Below are positions 34,238-44,400 of a stretch of 64,000 nt of DNA, piece after piece. A program made the position numbers and the translations under genes. Source of the stretch: Melioribacteraceae bacterium (GTDB taxonomy: Bacteria > Bacteroidota > Ignavibacteria > Ignavibacteriales > Melioribacteraceae); the NCBI GenBank assembly GCA_016927595.1, contig JAFGMI010000018.1:124001-188000 (forward strand). The letters run 5' to 3'. Position 1 is the first letter of the stretch, and each line of letters starts with the position of its first letter. Under the pieces are notes generated by a model. The model had not been told where the DNA came from and made no database searches. It saw only the letters and a list, made by a program, of their open reading frames with translations.

Positions 34238-34657
34238 TTATTTGCCTTCGAGGGAAAGGATATAGTCGGCAATTATGCCAAGTTTCTCCACATCAATGTT
34301 GCTGTAAGATGGCATAATGGATTTATATTGCGATTTATAGGAATCAAACCTTTCATCCCCATCGTATGCCGATGGATTTCTGAGATAGGCAATTAATCTT
34401 TGTCTGCCCCAGTATTCTTTTGCAGTGTACAAGCTTGGACCCAGACCAGTTCCTTTAAGATCAGCTCCATGACAAGAAACGCATCCAATAGTATTCATAA
34501 GCGAAAGCCCGTCCGGTTTTTCAGCATTTGAATCGGTCTCTTCGTAGTAATCGAAATTTTCATCAAATTCTTCTTCAGATTTTGTCAAACGTCCCAAAAT
34601 AAAAAGAACAATAAATAAACCTAAGAATAATGAGACCCATTTCTGAGCATTCGTCAT
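34238..34657 (-). CDS. Membrane-anchored monohaem cytochrome c
   Basis: 139 residues. One N-terminal TM helix (about 8-24) is followed by an acidic linker and a class-I cytochrome c domain. The haem site is GCVSCHGADLKGTGLGPSLY (landmark CVSCH near residues 58-62). The axial Met lies in SIMPSYSNI near residue 114. It is a small periplasmic electron carrier tethered to the inner membrane. It may serve the respiratory complexes, but no oxidase gene is adjacent. It lies 54 bp downstream of the amidase gene and could be on the same transcript. Confidence 0.88.
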   Translation of the reverse strand: MTNAQKWVSLFLGLFIVLFILGRLTKSEEEFDENFDYYEETDSNAEKPDGLSLMNTIGCVSCHGADLKGTGLGPSLYTAKEYWGRQRLIAYLRNPSAYDGDERFDSYKSQYKSIMPSYSNIDVEKLGIIADYILSLEGK

Positions 34658-34711
34658 AAGAAATTTCCTTTCTAAATAATTTAATGACTAATGTAAATAT
34701 ATGTAATTTTA

Positions 34712-36310
34712 TTATGATTCCGATTCTATTTGAGCATCATAATAGGCTTTGTATTCTTTAATTGTATGGAAAACAGACTCCGCGATGGACTGCTGCCCTT
34801 TACTACTGTTCAGATATGATTCATCCTCATAATTGGAAATAAAACCTGTTTCTATAAGAACTCCCGGCATCGATGCTCCTACCAGTACATAAAACCCGGC
34901 TTGTTTTATTCCCCTCGATGGTATTTCCTTTACTCTCTTCATCCAATTTCTATTCAATAATTCCGAAAATTTTTCTGAATATCTCATGTATGCAGAATGA
35001 GCCATGCTTACCAGAATAAAATTCTCATCTGTCAGCGCCTGATATCTGTCGGGATTATCTTCAAGAGAAATAACACTGTTTTCAAACTCTGCTATTTCTA
35101 TTGCCTGTTTGGTTTTGCCGGGACGCAGAAGGTAAGCTTCGAATCCTTTAGTTGATGAACCTTTCTTTGCAAGTGAATTGCAATGTATGGATATGAATAA
35201 TTTACCGTCGTTCTCATTCGCGATTTTTCCCCTTTGATACAGCTCTACAAATCTGTCGTCGTCTCTAGTAAAAACAACTTTTACATCAGGCATTTGTTTT
35301 TTCAAAATCGAACCGAGCTTCAGAGCAATTTTCAGATTGATATCCTTTTCTTTAACACCGGTTACACCTACAGCCCCGCCATCCTTACCTCCGTGTCCGG
35401 GATCAATAACAACCACATCTAAATTCCATGCTGCTTTTTCCTTACCCAAATCTTTTTCAAGATTTGAAAACACCTTACTATGAATTGTAATTATTATATC
35501 GTTGCTTTCGATATCCTTTATCGCCTCATGAATTGAGTAGCCCGGCTTCAGAGGAAATTCAAGCTGGATGTTATCTTTAACATTTTTGTATTCGGCATTT
35601 TTCACGAAACCAACGGATTTAAAATCTTTGACGATATCCGGATCTACTGTTGCATTCGAGATAAACAATCTCAGTTTCCCATCCTGTATTGATGAACTGA
35701 ACCTATTAACCTGTTTTTGGGATTTAAGACGCATAAGAGTCCCGTTGCTTTTCTCTTCAACTACCAGTTCGTAAATATCATAATCCGAGTCGATTTTCAC
35801 TTTCTGTGTTTCCTTTTTTTCATCTGCAACAGGAATGTTAAGGTCATCCGACAGAACGGGAACGTAAGGTTTTCCAGTAATGGCAATGTGCTTTTCTTTT
35901 TCGTTGAATAAAATCTCTCTGCCTGAAGCGAGCTTTATGTACTTCAACGTATATTCCAGAGGTATCAGCACATCTGAACTGACTAACAATGTTGATATCG
36001 GGATCTGAAATACCGATTGACTTTTGTAATCTCTTGCAGCCACTATAACAAACTGATTCCTTCCCGTAACTTTAAGAACATGATTTTCGAACTTAAGCTC
36101 TATTTTACCCGTTTGTTTACTATAATAATATGAACCGTCAAGCAGCTCTGCCCATTCTCTTGTAGAAGTATATGTGATACCGTTTCGATTGATGTATGAT
36201 AAATATTTTGTTTCGCCTTTTGATTCAACGGACAACTTGAGCATGCGCTGCCCCTGAATTGTGCCCGCTAATATTAAAACAGCCAGAAACGTTCTTGTAA
36301 TTAATTTCAT
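34712..36310 (-). CDS. N-acetylmuramoyl-L-alanine amidase (Amidase_3)
   Basis: 532 residues. It has a signal peptide (about 1-20) and an N-terminal copper-amine-oxidase-like/stalk domain (about 25-145). A beta-rich AMIN-like middle follows (about 170-275). The C-terminal zinc amidase (about 295-525) has VVIDPGHGGKDGGAVG (first zinc His), RDDDRFVELYQRGKIAN, SIHCNS (second zinc His) and GVLIETGFISNYEDE (catalytic Glu). It cleaves the amide between MurNAc and the peptide during cell separation or wall turnover. It is followed 54 bp later by the cytochrome gene and preceded by the ICMT-like gene only 12 bp upstream. Confidence 0.92.
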   Translation of the reverse strand: MKLITRTFLAVLILAGTIQGQRMLKLSVESKGETKYLSYINRNGITYTSTREWAELLDGSYYYSKQTGKIELKFENHVLKVTGRNQFVIVAARDYKSQSVFQIPISTLLVSSDVLIPLEYTLKYIKLASGREILFNEKEKHIAITGKPYVPVLSDDLNIPVADEKKETQKVKIDSDYDIYELVVEEKSNGTLMRLKSQKQVNRFSSSIQDGKLRLFISNATVDPDIVKDFKSVGFVKNAEYKNVKDNIQLEFPLKPGYSIHEAIKDIESNDIIITIHSKVFSNLEKDLGKEKAAWNLDVVVIDPGHGGKDGGAVGVTGVKEKDINLKIALKLGSILKKQMPDVKVVFTRDDDRFVELYQRGKIANENDGKLFISIHCNSLAKKGSSTKGFEAYLLRPGKTKQAIEIAEFENSVISLEDNPDRYQALTDENFILVSMAHSAYMRYSEKFSELLNRNWMKRVKEIPSRGIKQAGFYVLVGASMPGVLIETGFISNYEDESYLNSSKGQQSIAESVFHTIKEYKAYYDAQIESES

Positions 36311-36322
36311 ATAATTTTTACT

Positions 36323-36910
36323 TTAACCGATAAATGGCAGAAAAAATCCACTCTTCTGCTTATACTCTTCATAGTCATCCTTGAAGTAATTTTGAAGGAG
36401 CTTCTCTTCCCTTTTTGCTCTCATATAGAATAATGGGATCTCTGCTAAAATTACCAGAGGTACAACCAGATAGCTCAACAATGCCAAACCCGCCCCAAGG
36501 TCACTTAAAACCTGGCTAACGTACTGCGGGTGTCTTATAAATTTATATAATCCCGTACGAATTAACTTGTGATTATTTTTTACAACAATATCCTGCGAAT
36601 AATTTTCTCCCAGGCTTTTGTAAGCCCGTACCTGAATCCATGAAAATATCAAAAATAAAATTAATCCTACCGTACGAATTGCAATATGTTCCTCGATATT
36701 AGCTATAGCAATCGCGCCAATCCCGAACACTCCTAAAATCTGCAATACCAGAATTAATGCGGAAACGTTGGGGGGAACGCTCTGTAACCAGGTTTTAGGT
36801 CTATTCTCAGTTTTTGTTATTGCTCCCTTCACGCCTCCTTTTGCAGCCGAAAAATTTGCTGCCGCCGATGCAATTAGATTTACAGCAACTAAGATATTAA
36901 TGGGGTCCAT
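36323..36910 (-). CDS. ICMT/PEMT-like membrane methyltransferase
   Basis: 195 residues with about four TM helices. The signature RTGLYKFIRHPQYVSQ lies near residue 127, followed by KREEKLLQNYFKDDYEEYKQK, the usual C-terminal tail of bacterial isoprenylcysteine carboxyl methyltransferase-like proteins (landmarks IRHPQY, EEYKQ). In bacteria these proteins methylate unknown lipids or small molecules. The substrate here is unknown. It is 12 bp upstream of the amidase gene, hence probably co-transcribed. Confidence 0.85.
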   Translation of the reverse strand: MDPINILVAVNLIASAAANFSAAKGGVKGAITKTENRPKTWLQSVPPNVSALILVLQILGVFGIGAIAIANIEEHIAIRTVGLILFLIFSWIQVRAYKSLGENYSQDIVVKNNHKLIRTGLYKFIRHPQYVSQVLSDLGAGLALLSYLVVPLVILAEIPLFYMRAKREEKLLQNYFKDDYEEYKQKSGFFLPFIG

Positions 36911-37023
36911 GTAACCTGATCCGTTTAAATTTTTGTGCTAAAATATTAACTATGTCAGTAAAATTCCCGTTAAATGTTATGATAAAAAGTATTGTGATGA
37001 TCAACCTCCGATATATCATTTTG

Positions 37024-39105
37024 CTATTTATCATTTTTAATTCTGATTCTCATATCAACAACTTTGTAATTATTGTTTTCATCTATTGCCAGAGGATTTA
37101 AATCAAATTCGGTTAAATCAGGAATCTCAATCATCATTTTGCAGCAGCTCACCAGCAGATCTACCAAACCATTACTATCGGCCGGTTCTTCGCCCCGTAT
37201 TCCTGCCAGTATTTTTCCTATTTTCGTTTCAGTAATCATCTCAATCAAATCATCTCTCGATGAATAGGCTGACCTGATTGATGTATCATCAAAAATCTCA
37301 ACATATTTTCCGCCGGATCCGAACACTATTAACGGACCGAATGATGAATCCCTCGTGCCTCCTATAAGAAGCTCATGTTTAATCTTAACAAAATCCTGAA
37401 TTATAAAATTTTCCAAAGAAATATTTCTCTTTTCCAGATTCATTCTGATTGATTGAGCTGCAATCTTTAATTCTTCGTATGATCCAATATTCAGTTTGAC
37501 TGCACCAAGATCTGATTTATGAATCAATTTTTCCCCAACCGCTTTCAGTACAACGGGATAAGTTAACCCGGTTAAATTAGAAATTGCTTCCGATCCAACA
37601 ACAAATTCTTTTACAACCGGAATATTGTATATCTCGGCAATCTTCGATAAATCCGGCTGGTCCAGATAACCCGATCGGAATTGCTCGGAACTTAAATTAC
37701 TATTAAGCAGATTCAGATAAACACTACTGTGCAGCGCGATTTTTTCTTTAGTTTTTTTATGCCTGAGCATGTTTGAAATAATGGCTGGGGGTTCTTCAGG
37801 ATTTCTAAACAACGGTTTTGAATATTGCGACTGCTGCCTGTAGCACGACCAAAATTCAGGACGAGGCATTATCACCTGCAGCAAAGGTTTTTCGGAATTA
37901 ATACTATTAACCGCCTCTGCAACTTCCATCGGATCAACCATTACAGGTTCAACAAATATTGATATTACAGAATCTACACCAGGATCTCCTAACAGAATTT
38001 CGGATACATTCCTGTAAGTTTCTGCATCGCCGCCGGGCAGAAGATCCACCGGATTGTTTATACTTCCTTCAGGATGAACAATCAATTTTAATTTCTCTTT
38101 GGTAGATTCACTCAATTCTGCAATTACCAACCCTGTTTCCTCAATCTTGTCTACCGCAAGAATTGCAGGTCCTCCTGCATTAGTTACTACCGCAATCCTG
38201 TTCCCAGAAGGTATTGCAAAGTTTTCAAATCCTTTAGCCGTATTAAACATGTCATTTAAATTTCCCGCACGGATTATACCAAACTGATTTAATAGGGCAT
38301 CAACAACTTTGTCCTCGCTGCTCAGAGCTCCGGTATGTGAGGAAGCAGCTTTCATCCCGGTTTTGGTTTTACCTGCTTTCAGGACTAATATAGGTTTACT
38401 GATTTCTCCTGACATGATTTTTTTTAATAATCCTAATCCGTTTTCGAAACTTTCAAGGTAAAGTGTAATTATGTTAATGTTATTATCGGATTCCCAGAAC
38501 TCTATCAAGTCGTTCTCGTTTAAGTCAGCTTTATTTCCTACACTAATAAAATGCGCAAATTTAATATCGGTTTCTCTTAAGGAATTAAGTACAGCCGCAC
38601 CCAGAGCGCCGCTTTGAGAGAGGAAAGCCGTAGTTCCTTTCTGCGGCTCTTCGGCAACAAATGTGGCGTTAAGCTTTACTGAATCAATTGTATTTATAAC
38701 CCCCATGCAATTTGGACCTATCATTCTGACTTCATTACCACCCAGCAACGACAATATTTTTTTTTCAAGAATTTCACCCTCTGCTCCAATTTCTTTAAAT
38801 CCTGCCGTAATCAAAATTATTGACTGTACTTTTTTATTAATTATGTCTTCAACGGCTTGCATCACAAATTTTTTAGGAACGACAATGATTGCAAGATCTA
38901 TTTCCTGGTTAATGTCGGCTACACTTTTATAACATTTATATCCAAGTATGCTTTCTGCTTTCGGATTTACCGGGAAAACAGTTCCTCTGTAACCGTAATT
39001 TTTAATACTGTTCAAGAGTTCAAAACCTATACTCTTTTCCTTTGCCGAAGCTCCTACAATACAGATTGACTCAGCATAAAAAAAATTACCAATCGATTTG
39101 TTCAT
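37024..39105 (-). CDS. ADP-forming acyl-CoA synthetase, fused alpha-beta subunits
   Basis: 693 residues. A CoA-binding Rossmann domain covers about 1-130 (SICIVGASAKEKSIG). A succinyl-CoA-ligase-like domain covers about 140-290, with the phospho-His loop ASSHTGALS (His about 257). A linker domain follows, then an ATP-grasp domain at about 470-690 (PVVLKAVGEKLIHKSDLGAV, with DFNPLAI-like EFDLNPLAI at the end). Such enzymes convert acetyl- or other acyl-CoA plus ADP and phosphate to the acid, CoA and ATP, giving substrate-level ATP during fermentation. Some members are acetyltransferase regulators instead, but no GNAT domain is present here. Confidence 0.9.
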   Translation of the reverse strand: MNKSIGNFFYAESICIVGASAKEKSIGFELLNSIKNYGYRGTVFPVNPKAESILGYKCYKSVADINQEIDLAIIVVPKKFVMQAVEDIINKKVQSIILITAGFKEIGAEGEILEKKILSLLGGNEVRMIGPNCMGVINTIDSVKLNATFVAEEPQKGTTAFLSQSGALGAAVLNSLRETDIKFAHFISVGNKADLNENDLIEFWESDNNINIITLYLESFENGLGLLKKIMSGEISKPILVLKAGKTKTGMKAASSHTGALSSEDKVVDALLNQFGIIRAGNLNDMFNTAKGFENFAIPSGNRIAVVTNAGGPAILAVDKIEETGLVIAELSESTKEKLKLIVHPEGSINNPVDLLPGGDAETYRNVSEILLGDPGVDSVISIFVEPVMVDPMEVAEAVNSINSEKPLLQVIMPRPEFWSCYRQQSQYSKPLFRNPEEPPAIISNMLRHKKTKEKIALHSSVYLNLLNSNLSSEQFRSGYLDQPDLSKIAEIYNIPVVKEFVVGSEAISNLTGLTYPVVLKAVGEKLIHKSDLGAVKLNIGSYEELKIAAQSIRMNLEKRNISLENFIIQDFVKIKHELLIGGTRDSSFGPLIVFGSGGKYVEIFDDTSIRSAYSSRDDLIEMITETKIGKILAGIRGEEPADSNGLVDLLVSCCKMMIEIPDLTEFDLNPLAIDENNNYKVVDMRIRIKNDK

Positions 39106-39171
39106 TGCATGTTTCCAGATGAAAATTTCTAAATAATTAGAAGGATGTTTATAAACTTATTGAATAATATC

Positions 39172-40503
39172 TCAATTTTCAGACGAAGCGTATATTTTCA
39201 TCGCTTTTTTATATGGGAATACGAGGTACCAATTTGCTGCTAGTCTTCCGGTTATAAATGCGGAAGTAGCCGCAACTGCTCCAACAGAATTAAAAAATTT
39301 AATGGCTATTATGAGCACAGCTACTATGGAAACAACTTCAACAATTGTCGCAAAGGTTAACGGCCTGGTGTTTTTAGAATAAACGAGTATCGCTCTCTGA
39401 AATGAAATTAAAAAAGTTAGTCCGGGCATTATTCCCATTATCATCAGCGGCGAGCGGGCAAATTCCGTAAGACTCCCGGATAGACCTGAAATAGTTGAAA
39501 ACCATACAACTGACAGAGGTGTGAACGCAATTAACAGAAGAAGAAAAGCTGATCCCGAACCAACCGCGATAGCAAAATTTCTTAACTTAAAGTAAGACTG
39601 AAACTGCCTGCCCATTAAAGCTATTGCGACTTCATGAAATGAAAGTCCCAGACTTCTGAATATGAAAACCAGTGAATTGATCACGGGGAGAACTGCAAGC
39701 GATTCAATCGGCATCCGGCTTTGTCCCATGAAAAATGTGATTATCGGGTGAACACCCAGGGACAGAAGCGAAGTTAAAGCAAGCGGATAGTAAAATTGAA
39801 TTATCTCCTTGTAGTTAATTCTTTTTGAATAGTTATTCTCAGCTGATGAATTAATCTCTTTAATAATTTTCATCGACATAAATCTGCTGGCAACTGCTTC
39901 TGAAACCACACCTGCGGAGAGTGCCGAGGCACCGACAACTGCACCGTGCAAATTTGAGAAACTATACAGAATAAACGCTGTAATACTCATGGCTATAAGT
40001 CTTATTACAGTTCCGTACGCTACTCTTTTTGTAAATTTATATTTTATCATCACCCCTTGATAAAACCTTCTGTACCCGATTGCAGCTGGCCAGGGAATTA
40101 AAATAAACAATGCCTCGTGTGTAATCTGAGCAACTTGTGCCGGTAATTGTATCATATCGACGGCTATAATGTTGAAAACCGGCGGTATTAAAATTAACAG
40201 GAATAAGAGTGTCAAAAAAACATTAAGCATATAGGTAAAATTCCTAAGCTTCAGAAATGTTTGTTTATTTTCTACCAAAGCAGTAGCGGCGCTCATCATC
40301 ATAATTATTGGTGCTTCAACTATAAGAGCAAATGAAAACGCTACACCATACGCTGCTAAATTGAATTTCGGTTCCGCCATTCTTGCAATAACAGCCGATA
40401 AAAATGGGCCTTCAACGGACATCATAAGCCAGGTTCCGGCGAGGGGAAGCCAGAAAAGAAATATCTTCCTGTAGTTAATATTATTACTTACAGATTCTTT
40501 CAT
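39172..40503 (-). CDS. MATE-like multidrug/flippase family transporter
   Basis: 443 residues with about twelve TM helices and no large soluble domain. The repeated two-bundle pattern, with FLFWLPLAGTWLMMSVEGPFL at the start and IIQFYYPLALTSLLSLGVHP starting the second half (landmarks FWLPLA, FYYPLALTSL), resembles the MATE/MOP superfamily. Substrate unknown. It is 66 bp upstream of the acyl-CoA synthetase in the same direction. Alternatively it could be a lipid-linked sugar flippase of the same superfamily. Confidence 0.75.
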   Translation of the reverse strand: MKESVSNNINYRKIFLFWLPLAGTWLMMSVEGPFLSAVIARMAEPKFNLAAYGVAFSFALIVEAPIIMMMSAATALVENKQTFLKLRNFTYMLNVFLTLLFLLILIPPVFNIIAVDMIQLPAQVAQITHEALFILIPWPAAIGYRRFYQGVMIKYKFTKRVAYGTVIRLIAMSITAFILYSFSNLHGAVVGASALSAGVVSEAVASRFMSMKIIKEINSSAENNYSKRINYKEIIQFYYPLALTSLLSLGVHPIITFFMGQSRMPIESLAVLPVINSLVFIFRSLGLSFHEVAIALMGRQFQSYFKLRNFAIAVGSGSAFLLLLIAFTPLSVVWFSTISGLSGSLTEFARSPLMIMGIMPGLTFLISFQRAILVYSKNTRPLTFATIVEVVSIVAVLIIAIKFFNSVGAVAATSAFITGRLAANWYLVFPYKKAMKIYASSEN

Positions 40504-40685
40504 TTATTAACTAAACGATTTAAATATTCTTTCGAATATACTTATAGAAATATATTATTATTTATTATAAATCATTAAATAGTTCTTAAAGCGGCTAATG
40601 ACGGCTGTTTGAATATTGAAAATCCGGGTTATCTAAAAATCAACTTTATTTCTTATATTTTATTAGTATCTTTCTTAAAATTATT

Positions 40686-41057
40686 ATGATTGAACTAAAA
40701 ATAACAAATAGTGCCGCATTGTTGCTCCTGACCGAGAGAATGAAAGTAGAATTCGAGAAGAGAAAAGCATCCAATTTTTATGATAAATTCGTAGACCTTG
40801 AAACTCTTCAATATAAAGATCTGCTCGATATCGCAGAAGCTTCGGCAGTTGATTTAATCTGCCTTCTTCCCGCTGATATACTTCTCGAGCGAAACAATCT
40901 CGATGAGATTATTGCCCGTGCAATCAGGAGTCTTTCCGGTATTTATAATAAAGAGGAGTTTAATATTTACTCTCTTGAGCAGGCACGTTCAATCGTAAGA
41001 AAACTGGAAGTCGTTTTCGATAAATTCATCAAAGACGCACATTACAATTACAACTAA
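40686..41057 (+). CDS. Hypothetical 123-residue protein
   Basis: Not recognised. A soluble, mostly helical protein rich in Leu, Glu and Lys (MIELKITNSAALLLLTERM at the start, IVRKLEVVFDKFIKDAHYN at the end), with no signal peptide or TM. Codon use and length look genuine. It precedes the propeller histidine kinase by 77 bp on the same strand, but the A/T-rich gap and the kinase's own signal peptide suggest separate functions. Confidence 0.6.
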   Translation: MIELKITNSAALLLLTERMKVEFEKRKASNFYDKFVDLETLQYKDLLDIAEASAVDLICLLPADILLERNNLDEIIARAIRSLSGIYNKEEFNIYSLEQARSIVRKLEVVFDKFIKDAHYNYN

Positions 41058-41134
41058 TAATTTAGCTCCCTCGTCCGAATATATACACTGATTATTTCTC
41101 AATTCATTGCTATATTTAACACATGCAATGATCT

Positions 41135-44100
41135 TTGCTTAAATATGCAGTGAAAAATTTCATAAAAATAATTCCGTGTCTCGTACTGTTTCTGTCCGGC
41201 GTTAATGCTCAGACGAGTACATATACTTTTAAACACCTTTCGGTAGAGGACGGTCTATCGCAAAGCACCGTCTTTTGTATACTGCAGGATGTACGCGGAT
41301 ACATGTGGTTTGGGACCACCGACGGTCTTAATAAATATGACGGCTATAAATTTACGGTGTATAACAACGAGCCTTCGGATTCCACCTCCATTTCGGGAAA
41401 CGGTATAACCGCTATCTACCAGGATAGCGATGGAACACTTTGGATAGGCACAAGTGAAGGGATACTAAACAGATACGACAGAAAAACTGATACTTTCAAT
41501 CATTTTGTTTTGGAAAGCTCAGCCAAAAGACTTGCGGTTTTCGATAACAGTTTTTATTCCTACCCCCTGGTATATTCAAGAAATGTTAACAAGACAATTA
41601 CAGCACTGGTAGAGGATTCCCGAAAAAATTTATGGATAGGGACATGGGGCGATGGAATTTATTATTTTGAAAAAAATTCAGGCAAACTAATACATTACTT
41701 TAATATTGATGACGATACAACATCAATATCATCTAACCGGATAACCGGCATAGTAAAAGATAAAGACGATGAAATCTGGATAGGTACATTCGGCGGCGGT
41801 TTGAACAGACTCACTTATTCCATCGATTCAACCGGTAATTCGGTTAAATTTATCCGTTACAAACATTCTGATAATAACGATAAAACCATAAGCGATGACG
41901 AAATCATGTCGGTCTATGTTGACCAGCAAAATGTTTTATGGATCGGAACTTTCCGTGGCGGACTGAATAAACTCGATGCATCTCAGAAAATGGTGTCCCC
42001 ATCAGATATTTATTTTATGAAGTACAATTTTGATCCGGATAATCCCGGCAGTCTGAGTGCCAATATTGTTACTTCAATTGTAGAAGATAAACAGGGCATT
42101 CTATGGGTAGGTACTTTCGGAAGAGGTCTGAACCGTTTTATTCCCGAGACCGATTCATTTATTTCGTATCGCAATGATCCCTTTGATGATAAATCCATTT
42201 CCGATAACGATATTTTGTCGCTATTTGTTGACAGATCAGGAATTCTCTGGATTGGAACTCATCTTGGAAGAGGAATAAGCAAACTTGAAAAACATTCAAT
42301 TAAATTCGGTCTGATAAATAAACAGCATAATGATCGGAATAGTATTAATGACGATGTAATCTGGTCAATCTATGAGGATGCAGACAGCATACTGTGGATA
42401 GGAACGTATCGGGGCGGATTAAACAGATACGATAAAACGCTGAATAAATTCAATGCCTTTAAGAACAATCCGGACGATCCAAATTCAATAAGCAGTAATC
42501 ACGTCAGAGCAATAAAAGAAGATAAATACGGAAATCTCTGGATTGGTACTTTTGACGGGGGACTGAACCGCTTTAACAAAACCACGGAAAAATTTACATC
42601 TTTCATACACGACCCTTTGAATCCCCGTTCAATCGGCGCAAATCAAATACAGCATATATACATAGATGATGATAACAAATGCTGGATCGGAGCTTTCGGC
42701 GGAGGATTAAATTATTTCGATCTCGAAAAATATCACGACAGTGATACAATTATATTCAGAAAATTCACGGAAGATATTAATAACACAAGCTCGATAAGTG
42801 ATAACAGAGTATACGTAATTATTCCTGAGGATAGAGATAACCTTTGGATCGGTACATACGGAGGTGGAATTAATAAATTTAACAAGAGAACCGGGAAATT
42901 TATTTCTTATGAATTTGACCGGTCTGATCCTTCGTTTTTTACAGATAATAGAATTCTGACACTTTTTAAAGATTCTGAGAAGAATTTCTGGATAGGGACA
43001 AACGGCGGAGGGCTGATAAAGTTTGATGAGAAAAACCAATTGTTTGTACACTACGGAACTTCAAAAGGTTTTAACTCTCAGGTTGTTTACGGCATACTTG
43101 AAGACAGTAACAAAAACCTTTGGATTAGTTCCGATAATGGAATTTTAAAATACAGTCTTCTGACAAATAATATTACTTCCTACGATTTAAAGGATGGTCT
43201 GCAAAGCATGGAATTCAGCGGCGGTGCTTATTTTAAAAATGTTTCAGGAGAAATGTATTTCGGAGGCATAAGCGGTTTGAATTATTTCTATCCGGATAGT
43301 GTAAGAAGTAACATTACTGTACCGCCTATAGTAATAAGTGAATTTAAAATATTCAATGAGAGCATAAAAGGTGAAATAGATAAAATTAAAGTTTCATATG
43401 ATCAGAATTTTTTTACTATCGGGTATGCCGCTCTCGATTATACCGATCCAATGAATAATCAGTATGCACATTACCTTGAGGGATTTGAGAACGACTGGAA
43501 TTATTCTTCCGCGCAAATAAGAAGGGCTTATTACACAAATATTGAACCGGGAACTTATACATTCAGGGTAAAAGCATCCAACAGCGACGGGATATGGAAC
43601 AGTGATGGTATTTCTGTTATTGTGCAGATACTTCCCCCGTTCTGGAAAACCTGGTGGTTCATTCTTATATCAATATTTCTGATAGGAGGTATAGTTTCGT
43701 TCTTAATCTCTATGAAGGTTAAGCACCTGCTTGCAATGGAGAAACTCAAAGTCCGTCTTGCGGCTGATTTGCACGATAATGTGGGTGCAGGTTTGACCGA
43801 AATATCAATATTGAGTGAATTGAGTGCGAAAGAAATCGGAAGTGTTTCACCGGGTGTGGTGCGTAAATTAGACACCGTAAGCGATATTGCGCGTCAACTT
43901 GTTGACAGTATGAGCGACATTGTATGGTTCGTTAATCCTAAACGTGATTCACTCCATGATCTTATTATCCGCCTGAAAGATTCATATTCTGATTTACTTT
44001 CTGAGCTGGGCGTTTCATTTAAAACCAACAACATAGAAAACATCAGAGACATCAAACTTCCGATGGATGTCCGTCAGAATTTGTACTTAATTTTTAAAGA

Positions 44101-44374
44101 AGGTATCAACAATAGCATCAAACATAGTAAGTGCCGGAAATTAAATTTGGAATCCAGGATCAGGGGTAATATTCTCGAATTAGTGCTTCAGGACGATGGC
44201 ATAGGCATTGAACCGGGGAATGGCAGTCATGGAAACGGTTTAAGAAATATGAAGGAGAGAGCCAGATCATTAGGTGGCGAATTAAAAATTGAATCTGAAT
44301 TAAACCGGGGTACAAAAATTTCTTATTTTGGTAAAATTGATAGCAGAAGTATGTTTAAGTTCATTTGGTCATAA
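41135..44374 (+). CDS. Beta-propeller (Reg_prop) sensor histidine kinase, Y_Y_Y type
   Basis: 1079 residues from a TTG start. A GTG at 41150 would also leave a full signal peptide (cleavage near VNAQ). Residues about 30-735 hold some 14 repeats with LWIGT and GGLNR signatures, a two-component-regulator propeller exposed to the periplasm. A Y_Y_Y domain follows (about 745-825), then one TM helix (about 838-858). The HisKA_3 dimerisation domain has LAADLHDNVGAG with phospho-acceptor His880. A HATPase_c domain runs from about 960 to 1068. No receiver or HTH is attached, unlike hybrid HTCS proteins. The NarL-type regulator 26 bp downstream is its evident partner. The ligand is unknown. Confidence 0.93.
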   Translation: MLKYAVKNFIKIIPCLVLFLSGVNAQTSTYTFKHLSVEDGLSQSTVFCILQDVRGYMWFGTTDGLNKYDGYKFTVYNNEPSDSTSISGNGITAIYQDSDGTLWIGTSEGILNRYDRKTDTFNHFVLESSAKRLAVFDNSFYSYPLVYSRNVNKTITALVEDSRKNLWIGTWGDGIYYFEKNSGKLIHYFNIDDDTTSISSNRITGIVKDKDDEIWIGTFGGGLNRLTYSIDSTGNSVKFIRYKHSDNNDKTISDDEIMSVYVDQQNVLWIGTFRGGLNKLDASQKMVSPSDIYFMKYNFDPDNPGSLSANIVTSIVEDKQGILWVGTFGRGLNRFIPETDSFISYRNDPFDDKSISDNDILSLFVDRSGILWIGTHLGRGISKLEKHSIKFGLINKQHNDRNSINDDVIWSIYEDADSILWIGTYRGGLNRYDKTLNKFNAFKNNPDDPNSISSNHVRAIKEDKYGNLWIGTFDGGLNRFNKTTEKFTSFIHDPLNPRSIGANQIQHIYIDDDNKCWIGAFGGGLNYFDLEKYHDSDTIIFRKFTEDINNTSSISDNRVYVIIPEDRDNLWIGTYGGGINKFNKRTGKFISYEFDRSDPSFFTDNRILTLFKDSEKNFWIGTNGGGLIKFDEKNQLFVHYGTSKGFNSQVVYGILEDSNKNLWISSDNGILKYSLLTNNITSYDLKDGLQSMEFSGGAYFKNVSGEMYFGGISGLNYFYPDSVRSNITVPPIVISEFKIFNESIKGEIDKIKVSYDQNFFTIGYAALDYTDPMNNQYAHYLEGFENDWNYSSAQIRRAYYTNIEPGTYTFRVKASNSDGIWNSDGISVIVQILPPFWKTWWFILISIFLIGGIVSFLISMKVKHLLAMEKLKVRLAADLHDNVGAGLTEISILSELSAKEIGSVSPGVVRKLDTVSDIARQLVDSMSDIVWFVNPKRDSLHDLIIRLKDSYSDLLSELGVSFKTNNIENIRDIKLPMDVRQNLYLIFKEGINNSIKHSKCRKLNLESRIRGNILELVLQDDGIGIEPGNGSHGNGLRNMKERARSLGGELKIESELNRGTKISYFGKIDSRSMFKFIWS

Positions 44375-44400
44375 GATATTAAAAAGTTAGATTTGACATT